Assembly: GCA_002365595.1 (NCBI GenBank)
Contig: DFAM01000015.1
Location: forward strand, 100,195 to 164,194
Length of the DNA stretch: 64,000 nt
Origin: Acinetobacter sp. UBA3106
GTDB taxonomy: Bacteria > Pseudomonadota > Gammaproteobacteria > Pseudomonadales > Moraxellaceae
Reading direction: 5' to 3'
The position numbers and the translations under genes are program-made. Shown here one piece after another: positions 23,852-33,039 of this stretch; position 1 is the stretch's first letter; every line of letters starts with the position of its first letter. Under the pieces are notes generated by a model. It did no database searches. It saw only the letters and a list, made by a program, of their open reading frames with translations, and had not been told where the DNA came from.

Positions 23852-25207
23852 TTAATGGGTTTTCAGTCGATGGTTGATTCTATATAAACGGGTTAATAAC
23901 AAGACACAGGCTACGGTTAAACCGACAATCAAACCGACCCAAACCCCAGCGGCCTGCATTTCGGTAAAGCGTGCCAAATAAACCCCAACCGGAAAGGCTA
24001 CGACCCAGTAGGCAATCATGGTAATCCACATTGGACCTTTGGTGTCTTGCATACCGCGCAGGCAACCTGCGGCGCTGACTTGCCAGGCATCCATCAGCTG
24101 ATAAGCCATGGCAAACAGCAGCAGATATAGCGCGACCTGAGTGACCTCATAGTCCGAGGTGTAAATCGCCACAATTTCTGGTCGGAAAAACCAGATTAGT
24201 GCCATGGTGGCGAAGGCAAAAACAGTGCCGGTGGCCAAACCTAAATATTGCACCTTATGCATCGCCTGCCAGTTTTTTTCCCCATAATACGTGCCCACCC
24301 GAATCGTTAGCGCAATCGCCAAAGACATCGGAATCATAAAGAGCTGCGAGGTCACGGACATGGCAATCTGGTGGGCGGCCACCAGGGTTTCGCCCAAAGG
24401 ACTGAGCACAATGGCTGCAGTACTGAACAGGCTGACCTCAAAAAAGATAGCCAGGCCAATCGGAAGACCGAGTTTTAAAATGCGTTTAATCCATTCGGGA
24501 TTAATTTTTTCAAATGCGGCAAAGGGCTGGGTTTTTTTATAGGCCGAGCCTTTAAATACATAGCTTGCCAGTGCAATGAACATCAGCCATTGCAGAATAG
24601 CGGTGGCAAAACCACAGCCGGCACTGCCCAGTTGAGGGATTGGACCCCAGCCATACATGAAAATAAAGTTAAGCGGAACCAGAACAATTAATGCCCCAAG
24701 GCTAATCGCGGTCACGGGACGTGGATGACCCAGTGCTTCTGAATAGCCACGCAGCGCTGCATACATGGTCACGGCAGGCATACCCAGGCCAATGGCATGC
24801 AGAAACAAACTGGCTTTAGGCAGCAAGACTTCTGGAACACCTAAAATAGGCAGGAGGAATGGCATGATCTGTAAAATTAGCGCAGCGATGATACCGAGAA
24901 TCAGGGCGATCCACAGGGATTGCTGTGCAATGGTAGCAATTTTTTCCGGCGTACGTGCACCGTTGGCTTCGGCAACCAGTGGCGTGGTGGCAATCATGAT
25001 GCCACTAAAAAGCAGCATGACAGGAATCCACAGACCTACCCCGACAGCAATTGCGGCCAGATCAACCGGCGAAAGATGTCCGGCCATAATGGTGTCAATC
25101 AGTCCCAAACCGGCCTGGGAAAATTGAGTGACCAAAATTGGAATCATCAAATGAAAGAGTTGTTTTAATTCATAACGGGTCGTTGTAACCGACGATACAT
25201 GAGACAC
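23852..25207 (-). CDS. abeM: MATE-family multidrug efflux pump, AbeM type
   Basis: Cation-coupled drug exporter of 451 residues with 12 predicted membrane helices. Conserved parts include QAGLGLIDTIMAGHLSPVDLAAIAVGVG in helices 1-2, LVAEANGARTPEKI after, and the middle repeat MYAALRGYSEALGHPRPV. The sequence is very close to my memory of AbeM from A. baumannii, which exports fluoroquinolones, aminoglycosides and dyes using protons. The start is a GTG at 25207; no ATG is nearby and an upstream TGA limits the frame. A weak GAG ribosome site is present. Substrates here are inferred by homology. Confidence 0.88.
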   Translation of the reverse strand: MSHVSSVTTTRYELKQLFHLMIPILVTQFSQAGLGLIDTIMAGHLSPVDLAAIAVGVGLWIPVMLLFSGIMIATTPLVAEANGARTPEKIATIAQQSLWIALILGIIAALILQIMPFLLPILGVPEVLLPKASLFLHAIGLGMPAVTMYAALRGYSEALGHPRPVTAISLGALIVLVPLNFIFMYGWGPIPQLGSAGCGFATAILQWLMFIALASYVFKGSAYKKTQPFAAFEKINPEWIKRILKLGLPIGLAIFFEVSLFSTAAIVLSPLGETLVAAHQIAMSVTSQLFMIPMSLAIALTIRVGTYYGEKNWQAMHKVQYLGLATGTVFAFATMALIWFFRPEIVAIYTSDYEVTQVALYLLLFAMAYQLMDAWQVSAAGCLRGMQDTKGPMWITMIAYWVVAFPVGVYLARFTEMQAAGVWVGLIVGLTVACVLLLTRLYRINHRLKTH

Positions 25208-25242
25208 AAAAATTACTCATCATGTGCTTAGAATAATGAGGG

Positions 25243-25704
25243 TTAGCGTTGTAAAGTGAGAAGCACACCAATAAAAATCACTACGCCACCTAACAGGCGT
25301 TGCCAGTTAATGGGTGTTTTTTCTGTGCCTAGTAAACCAAAATGATCCAAAATCATTGAAGTGATGAGTTGACCAAAAATAATCAAACCGGACAGCGTTA
25401 AAAAACCGAGTTTGGGAGCAGCATAAATACTGAGACTAATCGCATACACGCCCAGAAATCCACCCAACCATAAATACCATGGAAGTTGCACAAGTGTAGC
25501 AAAACCTGGTTTTTCTACCGGCTGAAAAAACACCAATATGGCAAGCAGTATTGTACCAACCAAAAAAGATAAAAGGGCAGACTGTAAGGGTGAATTTAAA
25601 TATTCTCTTAACTGGCTATTAAGGGCAGTTTGGATAGTGAGCGCGATACCAATCCCCAGTGTCAAAGGGATAAACAACAATAACTGAGCAGATATTTTCA
25701 TCAT
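25243..25704 (-). CDS. Short DMT transporter, DUF606/YdcZ type
   Basis: Small permease of 153 residues with five predicted membrane helices: FIPLTLGIGIALTIQTALNSQLREYL, LLSFLVGTILLAILVF, LPWYLWLGGFLGVYAIS, LGFLTLSGLIIFGQLITSMILDHFGL and LLGGVVIFIGVLLTL. These repeats place it with the DUF606 group of the drug/metabolite transporter superfamily, whose members function as dimers of short subunits. Substrate is unknown. Two adjacent ATG codons (25704 and 25701) are both plausible. It is 35 bases upstream of abeM on the same strand and may be co-transcribed with it. Confidence 0.82.
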   Translation of the reverse strand: MMKISAQLLLFIPLTLGIGIALTIQTALNSQLREYLNSPLQSALLSFLVGTILLAILVFFQPVEKPGFATLVQLPWYLWLGGFLGVYAISLSIYAAPKLGFLTLSGLIIFGQLITSMILDHFGLLGTEKTPINWQRLLGGVVIFIGVLLTLQR

Positions 25705-25828
25705 TCTAACAAATTAATTCTTCTGTAGTTTTTCCTAGTGTACCGATATTCATTGTGAGATTTTATCAGTGTCCTGATGCAGTCATGTTAAAATATGCAT
25801 CTTCCTTTACCCATTTTGAGCTTGTTCC

Positions 25829-26983
25829 TTGGCTGAATTAAATCCTGCACTGGTACCTTTATCTTTATACATTCACATGCCTTGGTGTGTGCGTAAGTGT
25901 CCATATTGTGACTTCAACTCGCATGCTGTCCCGGATGGAAAGCTGTCTTTAGATTTGGAGCAGGAATATTTACAGGCTTTGCTGGCAGACTTTAAAACCC
26001 AGCTTGATTTTGCCCAAGGCCGCCAGATTCATAGTGTCTTTATTGGTGGAGGGACGCCGTCACTGATTTCGGCCAAAGGTTATGAATGGCTATTTAGTCA
26101 GTTAAAAGCACTTATTCCATTTGAAGATGGCTGTGAAATTACCCTGGAAGCCAATCCGGGAACCGTCGAGCACGATCCTTTTGCCGGTTATTTAAAAGCA
26201 GGGATTAACCGTCTTTCCATTGGTGTGCAAAGTTTTAATACCGATCACCTGAAAAAATTAGGGCGTATTCACAGTAATGATGATGCAATCCATGCCATTC
26301 ATTTGGCCCGTGAAGCCGGTTTTGAGCGTATCAATGTCGATTTGATGCATGGCTTGCCTGAGCAGACTTTAGAACAGGCTTTGCTTGATTTAAAACTGGC
26401 GGTAGAAAATGGCGCAACGCATGTGTCTTGGTATCAGCTGACCATTGAACCGAATACCGTATTTTTCCGTACCCAGCCGGTTTTACCGGTTGATGATCTG
26501 CTGGAAGATATTCAGGAGCAGGGCGAGGCGTATTTAAAAGCCAGGGGTTTTATCAATTATGAAGTATCGGCCTGGCGTAAAGAAAAACCCTCTGCACATA
26601 ATTTAAATTACTGGCAGTTTGGGGATTATCTGGCGATTGGAGCAGGCGCGCATGGCAAAGTGACACGACCTGATGGAGTGTACCGTTTTCAGAAAACTCG
26701 TTTGCCGAAAGATTATTTGGCCAAAGTGCCTGCCGAGCATCTTCAGTTTAAACGTATTGAAGATGAAGATATGCCGTTTGAATTTATGATGAATGCACTG
26801 CGGTTAAATGAAGGCGTAGCAGCCCAACTGTATGCCGAGCGCACGGGTTTAGACCTGGCTCACTTAAACGAACTTTTAACTTCCTTACGTGCGAGAAAGC
26901 TCATGGTTGAAGATCGAAACCGTTTATCTTGTACCGAGCAAGGGCATGTGTTTTTAAACTCTGTGCTGGAAGAGTTTCTTTAA
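25829..26983 (+). CDS. hemW: Haem chaperone HemW (radical SAM)
   Basis: Radical-SAM protein of 384 residues related to HemN but, as established for the HemW group, acting as a haem chaperone rather than a coproporphyrinogen oxidase. The iron-sulfur cysteines are Cys20, Cys24 and Cys27 in CVRKCPYCDF. Other marks are GGGTPSLI, EANPGTVE, INRLSIGVQSF and VDLMHGLPEQT. It lacks the fourth Cys after the cluster that HemN carries (CxxxCxxCxC). The start is TTG at 25829: an in-frame TGA lies 12 bases upstream and no ATG comes before the first cysteine except one at residue 17, so TTG is the only reasonable choice. Its usual partner gene (a nucleotide pyrophosphatase) is not upstream here. Confidence 0.92.
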   Translation: MAELNPALVPLSLYIHMPWCVRKCPYCDFNSHAVPDGKLSLDLEQEYLQALLADFKTQLDFAQGRQIHSVFIGGGTPSLISAKGYEWLFSQLKALIPFEDGCEITLEANPGTVEHDPFAGYLKAGINRLSIGVQSFNTDHLKKLGRIHSNDDAIHAIHLAREAGFERINVDLMHGLPEQTLEQALLDLKLAVENGATHVSWYQLTIEPNTVFFRTQPVLPVDDLLEDIQEQGEAYLKARGFINYEVSAWRKEKPSAHNLNYWQFGDYLAIGAGAHGKVTRPDGVYRFQKTRLPKDYLAKVPAEHLQFKRIEDEDMPFEFMMNALRLNEGVAAQLYAERTGLDLAHLNELLTSLRARKLMVEDRNRLSCTEQGHVFLNSVLEEFL

Positions 26984-27033
26984 TATTCAAATTTGATGTT
27001 GATGAAGTGATTTTATAAAGAGTGTGAGCCTAA

Positions 27034-27063
27034 ACAAGCCTAGCTGATCAATGCTAGGCTTAT
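27034..27063. terminator. Hairpin between hemW and the DUF4142 gene
   Basis: AAGCCTAGC (27036-27044) and GCTAGGCTT (27053-27061), a perfect 9-bp stem with an 8-base loop. It lies between convergent genes and has only a short T-rich tail. Confidence 0.62.
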
Positions 27064-27102
27064 TCAGAATACATGTTCAATAACAATATAGGGCTTCCTA
27101 TG

Positions 27103-27693
27103 TTATTTCATCTTTGCAACGATTTGCTGAGCCATTTCCAAATGCTTGGCCACTGCAGTCCGGGTTTGTGTAAGCATGTTTTTTAATTCGGAATTTTTAG
27201 CATTCGGTATCAATTGCTTATCAATAGTCATCAGAACTTTACGATGTACTTCAACCTGACTCATCATATAGTCTTTATCAACTGTTGATGACTGATTCAG
27301 CTTGGTCACCATCTTATTGCTGTCATTTTGCAATGCAGTACTGATTGTACTCACTTGTGGTGTTAATTTTAGACGTTTTGCCAGGTCTTGGCCTTTTTTC
27401 TCATTGGCTGTATGGTCATTAATCATCATCTGAGCATACTTACGGGTTTCATCCATTTTTAGCTTCGGCATGGCAGTTTTTGACTGCATGATCTCACCAT
27501 TATTGGCGGTGCTTACCACCTTGATCACTTGACTATTCGTTAAACGCTCATGAGCATCGTGCGACATTTGAGAGTGATTTTTGCCATCAGATTTAGACTC
27601 AGGTTCCATTGCCATACTTTGAGAGGCAGCAAAACTCAATACACTACTCACTGCCACACAGTGAATCATCTTCTTCATTGTAATCGCGTTCAT
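27103..27693 (-). CDS. DUF4142 secreted protein
   Basis: Exported alpha-helical protein of 196 residues. It has a signal peptide (about 1-28, ending SQSMA), a Ser/His-rich linker, and the DUF4142 domain: NSQVIKVVSTANNGEIMQSKTAM, KYAQMMINDHTANEKKGQDLAKRL and VEVHRKVLMTIDKQLIPNAKNSELKNMLTQTRTAVAKHLEMAQQI. DUF4142 is a ferritin-like four-helix domain of unknown function, often periplasmic. The conserved DHT and H-x2-L positions are kept. It lies in an AT-rich area with few genes, next to a second small His-rich exported protein. Confidence 0.85.
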   Translation of the reverse strand: MNAITMKKMIHCVAVSSVLSFAASQSMAMEPESKSDGKNHSQMSHDAHERLTNSQVIKVVSTANNGEIMQSKTAMPKLKMDETRKYAQMMINDHTANEKKGQDLAKRLKLTPQVSTISTALQNDSNKMVTKLNQSSTVDKDYMMSQVEVHRKVLMTIDKQLIPNAKNSELKNMLTQTRTAVAKHLEMAQQIVAKMK

Positions 27694-28103
27694 ATTGGCA
27701 ACCTTTAAAGTTTGTTATTTAAATTTGCCTTTATAAGATAGGCTGCTTCGCTTAAAAGCAGTGTAAAAGTTCAGTAACTTTGTGAGATAAATATATAAAG
27801 TGATGATTGCTTTAAGCAAAGACAATAGGCTATTTGTTTATATATTGAACAACAACATGAGATAGAAAACCCCCTATCTGTGTAATGCACTAGCTGAATA
27901 TGATGCGAATGAATAATTAGGTCGTACCCTTTAACCTTATGGTGATTACAGGGTAATTATAGGAAATTTATTAAATTAGAAATATTTAATCTACAGCTAC
28001 TGAGCAGTCAATAAAAAAACGATAAGACCTAAAAAAGAGGGCTGCTTATGAATCTAAATAAAATTCTAAATGATTTAGGTATGAGATTAATTTTTATTTA
28101 ATA
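27694..28103. other. AT-rich intergenic region
   Basis: About 410 bases with no gene I can support. It should contain the promoter of the DUF4142 gene on the minus strand. A 16-codon frame at 28048 with an AGAGGG before it is too short to call. No repeats or clear RNA structure were seen. Confidence 0.4.
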
Positions 28104-28133
28104 AAAAGCCCAATTTTTAAAATTGGGCTTTTC
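28103..28133 (-). terminator. Terminator after the His-rich gene
   Basis: A 14-bp near-continuous stem, AAAAGCCCAATTTT with AAAATTGGGCTTTT, immediately downstream of the His-rich protein stop on the minus strand. Confidence 0.85.
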
Positions 28134-28137
28134 AATA

Positions 28138-28401
28138 TTAACGGTGTTTAGGCGGTAACTTGTAGTGTGGAACATTGTGATAATGTTTGTCTTTGTTAAA
28201 GAAACCTTTGTGGTCTTTTTTATCAAAGTGAACATTATGCTGAGGACCGTGATGCATGCCATGTTTAGGCGGCATAGGTTTTTTATTAAAATGATGCGGT
28301 GCTGACGGGTGATGTGGATCATAAGAGGGTGCCGCCATTACAGACATTGTCGCAGTGGTAGCAATAAGGCCGATCATAAGAGAAGAAATCAATTTTTTCA
28401 T
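28138..28401 (-). CDS. Small His-rich secreted protein
   Basis: Predicted exported protein of 87 residues from the ATG at 28401. It has a signal peptide ending VMAA near residue 24; the mature 63 residues are dominated by His, Lys and Pro (for example HHPSAPHHF, HGMHHGPQHNVHF, HYHNVPHY). Such composition suggests divalent metal binding in the periplasm, for instance zinc, nickel or copper, but no known domain is recognisable. Two further ATG codons upstream at 28413 and 28416 are less likely because the signal peptide would be abnormally long. The gene has its own strong terminator and sits in AT-rich sequence. Confidence 0.6.
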   Translation of the reverse strand: MKKLISSLMIGLIATTATMSVMAAPSYDPHHPSAPHHFNKKPMPPKHGMHHGPQHNVHFDKKDHKGFFNKDKHYHNVPHYKLPPKHR

Positions 28402-28780
28402 GGGGATGCTCATCATTTTTCAATGAGGTCATCATAGGTGGGGTTTGTGGAGATTTGGTGAATCTACCTAGGGGTCTCTTGTAAAACTGATAAATTATCT
28501 TATTGTGATACTTTAACTAAATGTTTTAATTGGAATAATTATTTATATATTTTCTATTTTAATCTTATTTGTAATAGTAAATGATTGTTTATTCAACTAA
28601 TTTATTCATATATTCTTCATATTTTTTACAAAACTGGATCATAATTTGATAGTTATATTCTAAGTTTAAATAAATTAAATTTTCATTATTCGAGATAAGT
28701 TCTAAATAATTGGCTTTTGTGCAGCTGCTTCAATTATTTTTTATTCATCTATAGAAAGTTTTTTGAAAATATTCATTTTT
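28402..28780. other. AT-rich non-coding gap
   Basis: About 380 bases, visibly more AT-rich than the flanks, without a supported gene, repeat or hairpin. It must hold the His-rich gene promoter. The composition, together with the neighbours of unknown function, suggests an accessory insertion region. Confidence 0.4.
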
Positions 28781-29743
28781 TTAATTTGAGTTAATTTTCA
28801 TTCGGTAAATACGGCCTAAGAATTGTCCATCCTTGCCTATGGCATATAACACATAGAGCTGACGGTTTTTTATATCTACCGTTAAGCCTTCAGGTTCCCA
28901 GTATTGTAGGCTGCGCTTGGACAAATTATTAAAATGACCGAGCGTGACATTATCCATTTTTTGAATCAGTTTGCCTGAGAAGTCATATACATAAATTCGT
29001 TTAGGTCCTTTATTTTTATTGCCACTTAACAGATAGACATAACTTCCATCGCAGCTCAAACCTTGAAATGCAGCTTTATCATGAGTGAAATCCGAAGCGA
29101 TCGGCCATTCATCTTCATAGAAAAAACGAAGATCTGTTAATTTTTTCTCGCTAATCAGATCAAATTTAAAAATACGAATCACATTTGTGTGGTGATTATT
29201 GCCGCGTACCAGCAGATATTTTCCATCGGGGGTGAGGGTCGGCATGGTATTGGTAATCTTGCTGTATTGGTGATCAAATACCTGAATTAACTGAGTATTA
29301 GCGGGTTGAGAATTTGCTGCATATTGAAATTTTAGGATATACCAGCCTTTATTCGGAACGGCTGATCCAGCAGAAGCAAAAAGAAAGTCACTTTGCGGAT
29401 CGACCGCAATGCCTTGATGACCAATAAGGGGAGAGGGTTTTTGCGCATCTAGCGCCGGCCATACATTCGCGTTGTGAAACTTAAATCTGTTGATCACGCC
29501 TTGTTCAGGATTGCCCTCGACATGCGTGCTATACAACAGATCTTGCTGCTGATCGATGGCGATACCTTGCACAATATATCGGTTCCCCAGCCCGGTCCTT
29601 AGCAGGGTAATGGGTTCGCCGGCATCGCCTAAATTGGCGGAATGGAATGAATTCCACTCCTGCTCAAGATGCTGGATATTTAAAGGCACAGTTGCACCTT
29701 TGGGTTTATAAAAGCGGCTTAGAAGTGAAAATAATTTTTTCAT
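28781..29743 (-). CDS. Beta-propeller protein, TagC-like
   Basis: Predicted soluble protein of 320 residues with no clear signal peptide (basic start MKKLFSLLSRFYKPKG). The repeated pattern of short strands, with GIAIDQQQDLLYSTHVEGN, GIAVDPQSDFLFASAG, TLTPDGKYLLVRG, GLSCDGSYVYLLSGNKNKGPKRIYVYDFSGKL and WEPEGLTVDIKNRQLYVLYA, marks a beta-propeller. The WEPEGLTV block resembles teichoic-acid-biosynthesis-protein-C-like and phage receptor-binding propeller domains, which would be unusual in a Gram-negative core genome. It could bind a surface polymer or be of phage origin. No other cell-wall or phage genes lie nearby. No function is assigned. Confidence 0.6.
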   Translation of the reverse strand: MKKLFSLLSRFYKPKGATVPLNIQHLEQEWNSFHSANLGDAGEPITLLRTGLGNRYIVQGIAIDQQQDLLYSTHVEGNPEQGVINRFKFHNANVWPALDAQKPSPLIGHQGIAVDPQSDFLFASAGSAVPNKGWYILKFQYAANSQPANTQLIQVFDHQYSKITNTMPTLTPDGKYLLVRGNNHHTNVIRIFKFDLISEKKLTDLRFFYEDEWPIASDFTHDKAAFQGLSCDGSYVYLLSGNKNKGPKRIYVYDFSGKLIQKMDNVTLGHFNNLSKRSLQYWEPEGLTVDIKNRQLYVLYAIGKDGQFLGRIYRMKINSN

Positions 29744-29820
29744 CTAAAAGGTGACCTTATGCTTTTTTATTATTTTATCCTTTTGAAAATCGGCGATGCA
29801 TTGAGATTATTGTAGCGCAT

Positions 29821-29848
29821 AAAAAAGAGCACCGCAGTGCTCTTTTAT
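29821..29848 (-). terminator. Terminator after the acyl-CoA dehydrogenase gene
   Basis: AAAAGAGCAC (29823-29832) pairs with GTGCTCTTTT (29837-29846) around a 4-base loop. The minus strand continues into T-rich sequence. Confidence 0.85.
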
Positions 29849-29868
29849 TTTGACTCAAGCCTTATAAC

Positions 29869-31692
29869 TTAGTAGTCAAAGCTAAAGTGTTCAGGTGCTA
29901 AAGAAATCATGGTTTTCGATGGATTGACCATCGCTTCGGCATGACCTTGGGTACGCGGCAACAAACGTTCGAAGTAGAAATCTGCAACCTTGATTTTTGC
30001 TTTATAGAATTCAGGTGTTTCTGCGCCGTTACCTGCTTCCAGTTTCTCAGAAGCCACAGCCGCTTGTTGAGCCCAGTAATAGGCCATCATCGCATAACCC
30101 GAGAACATCAAGTAATCAACAGAAGCTGAAGAGACGATGTCGCGGTCTTTACGTGCTGCCAGCATGATGCGAACCGTTAAAGCGTTCCATTGTGCACAAA
30201 TCTTGGTCAAGTCCCATGCAAAACGGCGCATGTATTTGTTACGTGCGTGACGACCGCAGAAACGCAAGATTTCAGCAGTATAGTCACGTACCACTTTGCC
30301 TTTAGAAGAAAGCAATACTTTACGGCCAATCAGGTCAAGTGCCTGAACACCGGTAGTACCTTCATACAGCGTAGCAATACGTGCATCACGGGCAATCTGT
30401 TCCATGCCATGCTCTTTAATATATCCATGACCACCGAACACTTGCATACCGTGGTTCGCCGCTTCAAGGCCCAGTTCAGTCAGGAAACCTTTCAAGATTG
30501 GGGTATAGAAACCCAGCTTGTCGTCATATTCTTCAAACTTCGCCTGGTCGCCTTGGGTCAGCGCATCGGTCATTTTGTCAGCAAGCTGTGCAGCATGATA
30601 AATCATGGCACGGCCACCTTCAGCAATGGCTTTTTGCGTGAGCAACATACGGCGCACGTCAGCATGGTGAATGATCGCATCTGCCACTTGCTCAGGATCT
30701 TTCTTGCCAGATAAAGCACGCATAGACATACGTTCTTTGGCATACGGCAATGCACCCTGGAAAGACAATTCCGCGTGAGCAATACCTTGTACAGCTGTAC
30801 CAATACGCGCCGTATTCATAAAGGTAAACATGGCATGCAAGCCTTTGTGCTGTTCACCAATCAGGTAACCGGTCGCAGCATCAAAGTTGAGAACTGCAGT
30901 TGCTGAAGCGCGAATCCCCATTTTATGTTCGATTGAACCACAGGTCACAGGATTGCGTTCACCCACGCCACCATCTGCAGTCGGGATAAATTTAGGTACG
31001 ATGAACAGCGAAATACCTTTGGTGCCTGCAGGTGCATCTGGAAGGCGGGCAAGCACGATATGAACGATATTTTCTGTTAAATCGTGTTCACCGGCAGAGA
31101 TAAAGATTTTAGTCCCTGTAATGGCATAGGTACCATCTGCTTGCGGTTCAGCTTTGGTTTTCACTTGCCCCAAGTCTGTACCACATTGTGGTTCAGTTAA
31201 GCACATGGTGCCCGACCAGGTTCCGGCAGTTAAATGCGGCATGTAGGTATTTTTTTGTTCTTCAGTCCCGAACTGCATGATGGTATTCATACAGCCCATG
31301 CTCAAACCTGGATACATGGTGAATGACCAGTTCGCAGTACCCATCATTTCCGATTTGATCAGGTTAAGCGACATTGGCAAGCCTTGACCACCAAACTCTT
31401 CCGGATAAGACAGACCTTGCCAGCCGCCCTGCACGAATTGGTCATATGCTTCTTTAAAACCTTTTGGTGTTTTTACTTCACCATTTTCAAAATGGCAGCC
31501 TTCTTCATCACCAGATTGGTTAATCGGAGAAAGGACGTTTTCACAGAAATCTGCCGCACCTTCAAGAATCATATCTACAGTGTCAGCATCTGCTGCTTCA
31601 CCATTTGAAAGACTTTTATAATGTGTCGGGTAATCAAGCACTTCGTTCATCAAGAACCGAATATCGTGCAAAGGGGCTTTATAAGCTGGCAT
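29869..31692 (-). CDS. Acyl-CoA dehydrogenase, DmdC/large type
   Basis: FAD enzyme of 607 residues that inserts a double bond into acyl-CoA. The N-terminal and middle domains show CLTEPQCGTDLGQVKTKAEPQADGTYAITGTKIFISAGEHDL, and the C-terminal domain shows GYIKEHGMEQIARDARIATLYEGTTGVQALDL, with the catalytic glutamate region. Extra C-terminal residues (about 470-600) match the Acyl-CoA_dh_C domain found in the large, 3-methylmercaptopropionyl-CoA dehydrogenase-like group. The physiological substrate is not readable; most Acinetobacter homologues serve fatty-acid or dicarboxylic-acid oxidation. It has its own terminator and a 390-base upstream gap. Confidence 0.9.
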   Translation of the reverse strand: MPAYKAPLHDIRFLMNEVLDYPTHYKSLSNGEAADADTVDMILEGAADFCENVLSPINQSGDEEGCHFENGEVKTPKGFKEAYDQFVQGGWQGLSYPEEFGGQGLPMSLNLIKSEMMGTANWSFTMYPGLSMGCMNTIMQFGTEEQKNTYMPHLTAGTWSGTMCLTEPQCGTDLGQVKTKAEPQADGTYAITGTKIFISAGEHDLTENIVHIVLARLPDAPAGTKGISLFIVPKFIPTADGGVGERNPVTCGSIEHKMGIRASATAVLNFDAATGYLIGEQHKGLHAMFTFMNTARIGTAVQGIAHAELSFQGALPYAKERMSMRALSGKKDPEQVADAIIHHADVRRMLLTQKAIAEGGRAMIYHAAQLADKMTDALTQGDQAKFEEYDDKLGFYTPILKGFLTELGLEAANHGMQVFGGHGYIKEHGMEQIARDARIATLYEGTTGVQALDLIGRKVLLSSKGKVVRDYTAEILRFCGRHARNKYMRRFAWDLTKICAQWNALTVRIMLAARKDRDIVSSASVDYLMFSGYAMMAYYWAQQAAVASEKLEAGNGAETPEFYKAKIKVADFYFERLLPRTQGHAEAMVNPSKTMISLAPEHFSFDY

Positions 31693-32030
31693 ATTGTTAA
31701 TCCTAATTTAGAAATAGTATTGGATTATCAGAATCGATAATTTGATTATTCACATTGTTGATTAAAATACATTGATGATGCAGCCTGAGAGAAATGTCAG
31801 AAAGGCTAATTTAAAATATTATGGTTCAGTTTCAAGTTTAAATAATTATATGCTTTTGTACGATTTTTTGTGCATGCTACTTTCGGTTAATCTTATAAAA
31901 ATATAATTAAATAAAAAGGTTATCATTATTTTTGACAGAAAGATAATGAATTTTCTATTTTGGTCAAAAGCAAGATCGATAAATGACAATGGATGTCATA
32001 AAATCCAATACTAAGCCATTTAAACCGATA
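31693..32030. other. AT-rich leader before the acyl-CoA dehydrogenase gene
   Basis: Non-coding, very AT-rich, with no supported gene. It must hold the dehydrogenase promoter on the minus strand. I could not identify a FadR-type or other operator by eye. Confidence 0.4.
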
Positions 32031-32032
32031 AA

Positions 32033-32065
32033 AAATGAAAAGAAGCAGAGACTTACTTCTTTTCA
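32033..32065 (-). terminator. aroE terminator
   Basis: GAAAAGAAG (32037-32045) and CTTCTTTTC (32056-32064), a 10-base loop, followed on the minus strand by ATTTTTTAT. Confidence 0.75.
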
Positions 32066-32084
32066 ATTACTGGATTAATACCAC

Positions 32085-32873
32085 TTAAAGAAAATCTTTC
32101 AGCTCAGGCTTGACTCCGTTCCAGATTGAAAAAGATTCAATCGCTTGTCCAACCAGCATGCCATAACCTTCTGAAGTCGGAACACCGCGTAGCTTGGCTT
32201 GATCTAAAAAGCTTGATGGTTTGCCATAAGCCATTTCATAGGCATGCTTAAATTTTAGCGTTTCAGGTAAAACCAGAGCATCGCCCGTTAAACTTGCAGA
32301 AGTGGCATTAATGACGATGTCAAAATTGCCGGCCAGATCATTTAATGAAATGGCTTCGAGACTAGCTTGCGGCACAGCGGGCTTTAAATCGGCCACCAGT
32401 TGTTCTGCACGGGCTAAAGTGCGGTTGGCAATCACAATCTTTTTCACACCCGCCTGTACCAGCGGATAAATCACGCCACGGGTAGCACCGCCAGCACCGA
32501 TAATTAACACTTCGCTATGGTCAAGCTGCCAGTCTAAGGCTTTAATGGCATCCACCAGTCCTTGCCCGTCAGTATTGTCGCCATAAAGTTTGCCATCTTG
32601 CATCCACAGGGTATTCACCGCCTTGGCAATTTTGGCACGCTCGGTTAATACAGAGCAGGCTGCAAAAGCCTGCTCCTTGAAAGGCACTGTTACATTCATG
32701 CCAATCCCGCCCTGAGCAAAGAATTGCTGGAGATCGGCTTCAAAGCCATCTAGCGGAGCCAGGCGTCTGCTATAGGTCAGGTCAATACCAGTTTTTTCGG
32801 CAAAAGCATGATGCAGTTCTGGAGAACGTGATTGTTCAATAGGATTGCCAATCACGGCAAATTGTTTGCTCAT
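32085..32873 (-). CDS. aroE: Shikimate 5-dehydrogenase AroE
   Basis: NADP-dependent enzyme reducing 3-dehydroshikimate to shikimate in aromatic amino-acid synthesis. The 262-residue form starts at the ATG at 32873 (MSKQFAVIGNPIEQSRSP, the AroE N-terminus); 23 upstream codons are not supported. Substrate-binding and NADP motifs follow: GIGMNVTVPFKEQAF with the catalytic Lys, TDGQGLVDAI with the Asp, and VLIIGAGGATRGVIYPL as the dinucleotide fold, then NRTLARAEQL as NADP specificity. The C-terminal part ends MLVGQAIESFSIWNG. In related genomes aroE often lies right after hemF; here a small gene sits between them. A hairpin terminator follows. Confidence 0.94.
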   Translation of the reverse strand: MSKQFAVIGNPIEQSRSPELHHAFAEKTGIDLTYSRRLAPLDGFEADLQQFFAQGGIGMNVTVPFKEQAFAACSVLTERAKIAKAVNTLWMQDGKLYGDNTDGQGLVDAIKALDWQLDHSEVLIIGAGGATRGVIYPLVQAGVKKIVIANRTLARAEQLVADLKPAVPQASLEAISLNDLAGNFDIVINATSASLTGDALVLPETLKFKHAYEMAYGKPSSFLDQAKLRGVPTSEGYGMLVGQAIESFSIWNGVKPELKDFL

Positions 32874-33039
32874 TTCGCAAGGTCCCTCGGCGGAAATGGC
32901 ATTCAATATACGTGATTTTTCCCCCAGGCTAAAGCCAGTCAAGGGGGAAGATTAAAAAGAGGCAGGAGGGAAGGAGAAAATTATTTCTATTTAATTATGT
33001 TTAACGCTGGTCACTTTGAAGCAGTAATTTAAATTCTAT

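Noticed and set aside
27694..28103. Small frame of 16 codons with AGAGGG before it at 28048
   Set aside because: Too short, AT-driven, and no sign of conservation can be judged.
30190..30714. 174-codon plus-strand frame inside the acyl-CoA dehydrogenase gene
   Set aside because: The opposite strand encodes a full, motif-rich dehydrogenase; this frame has no ribosome site or domain.
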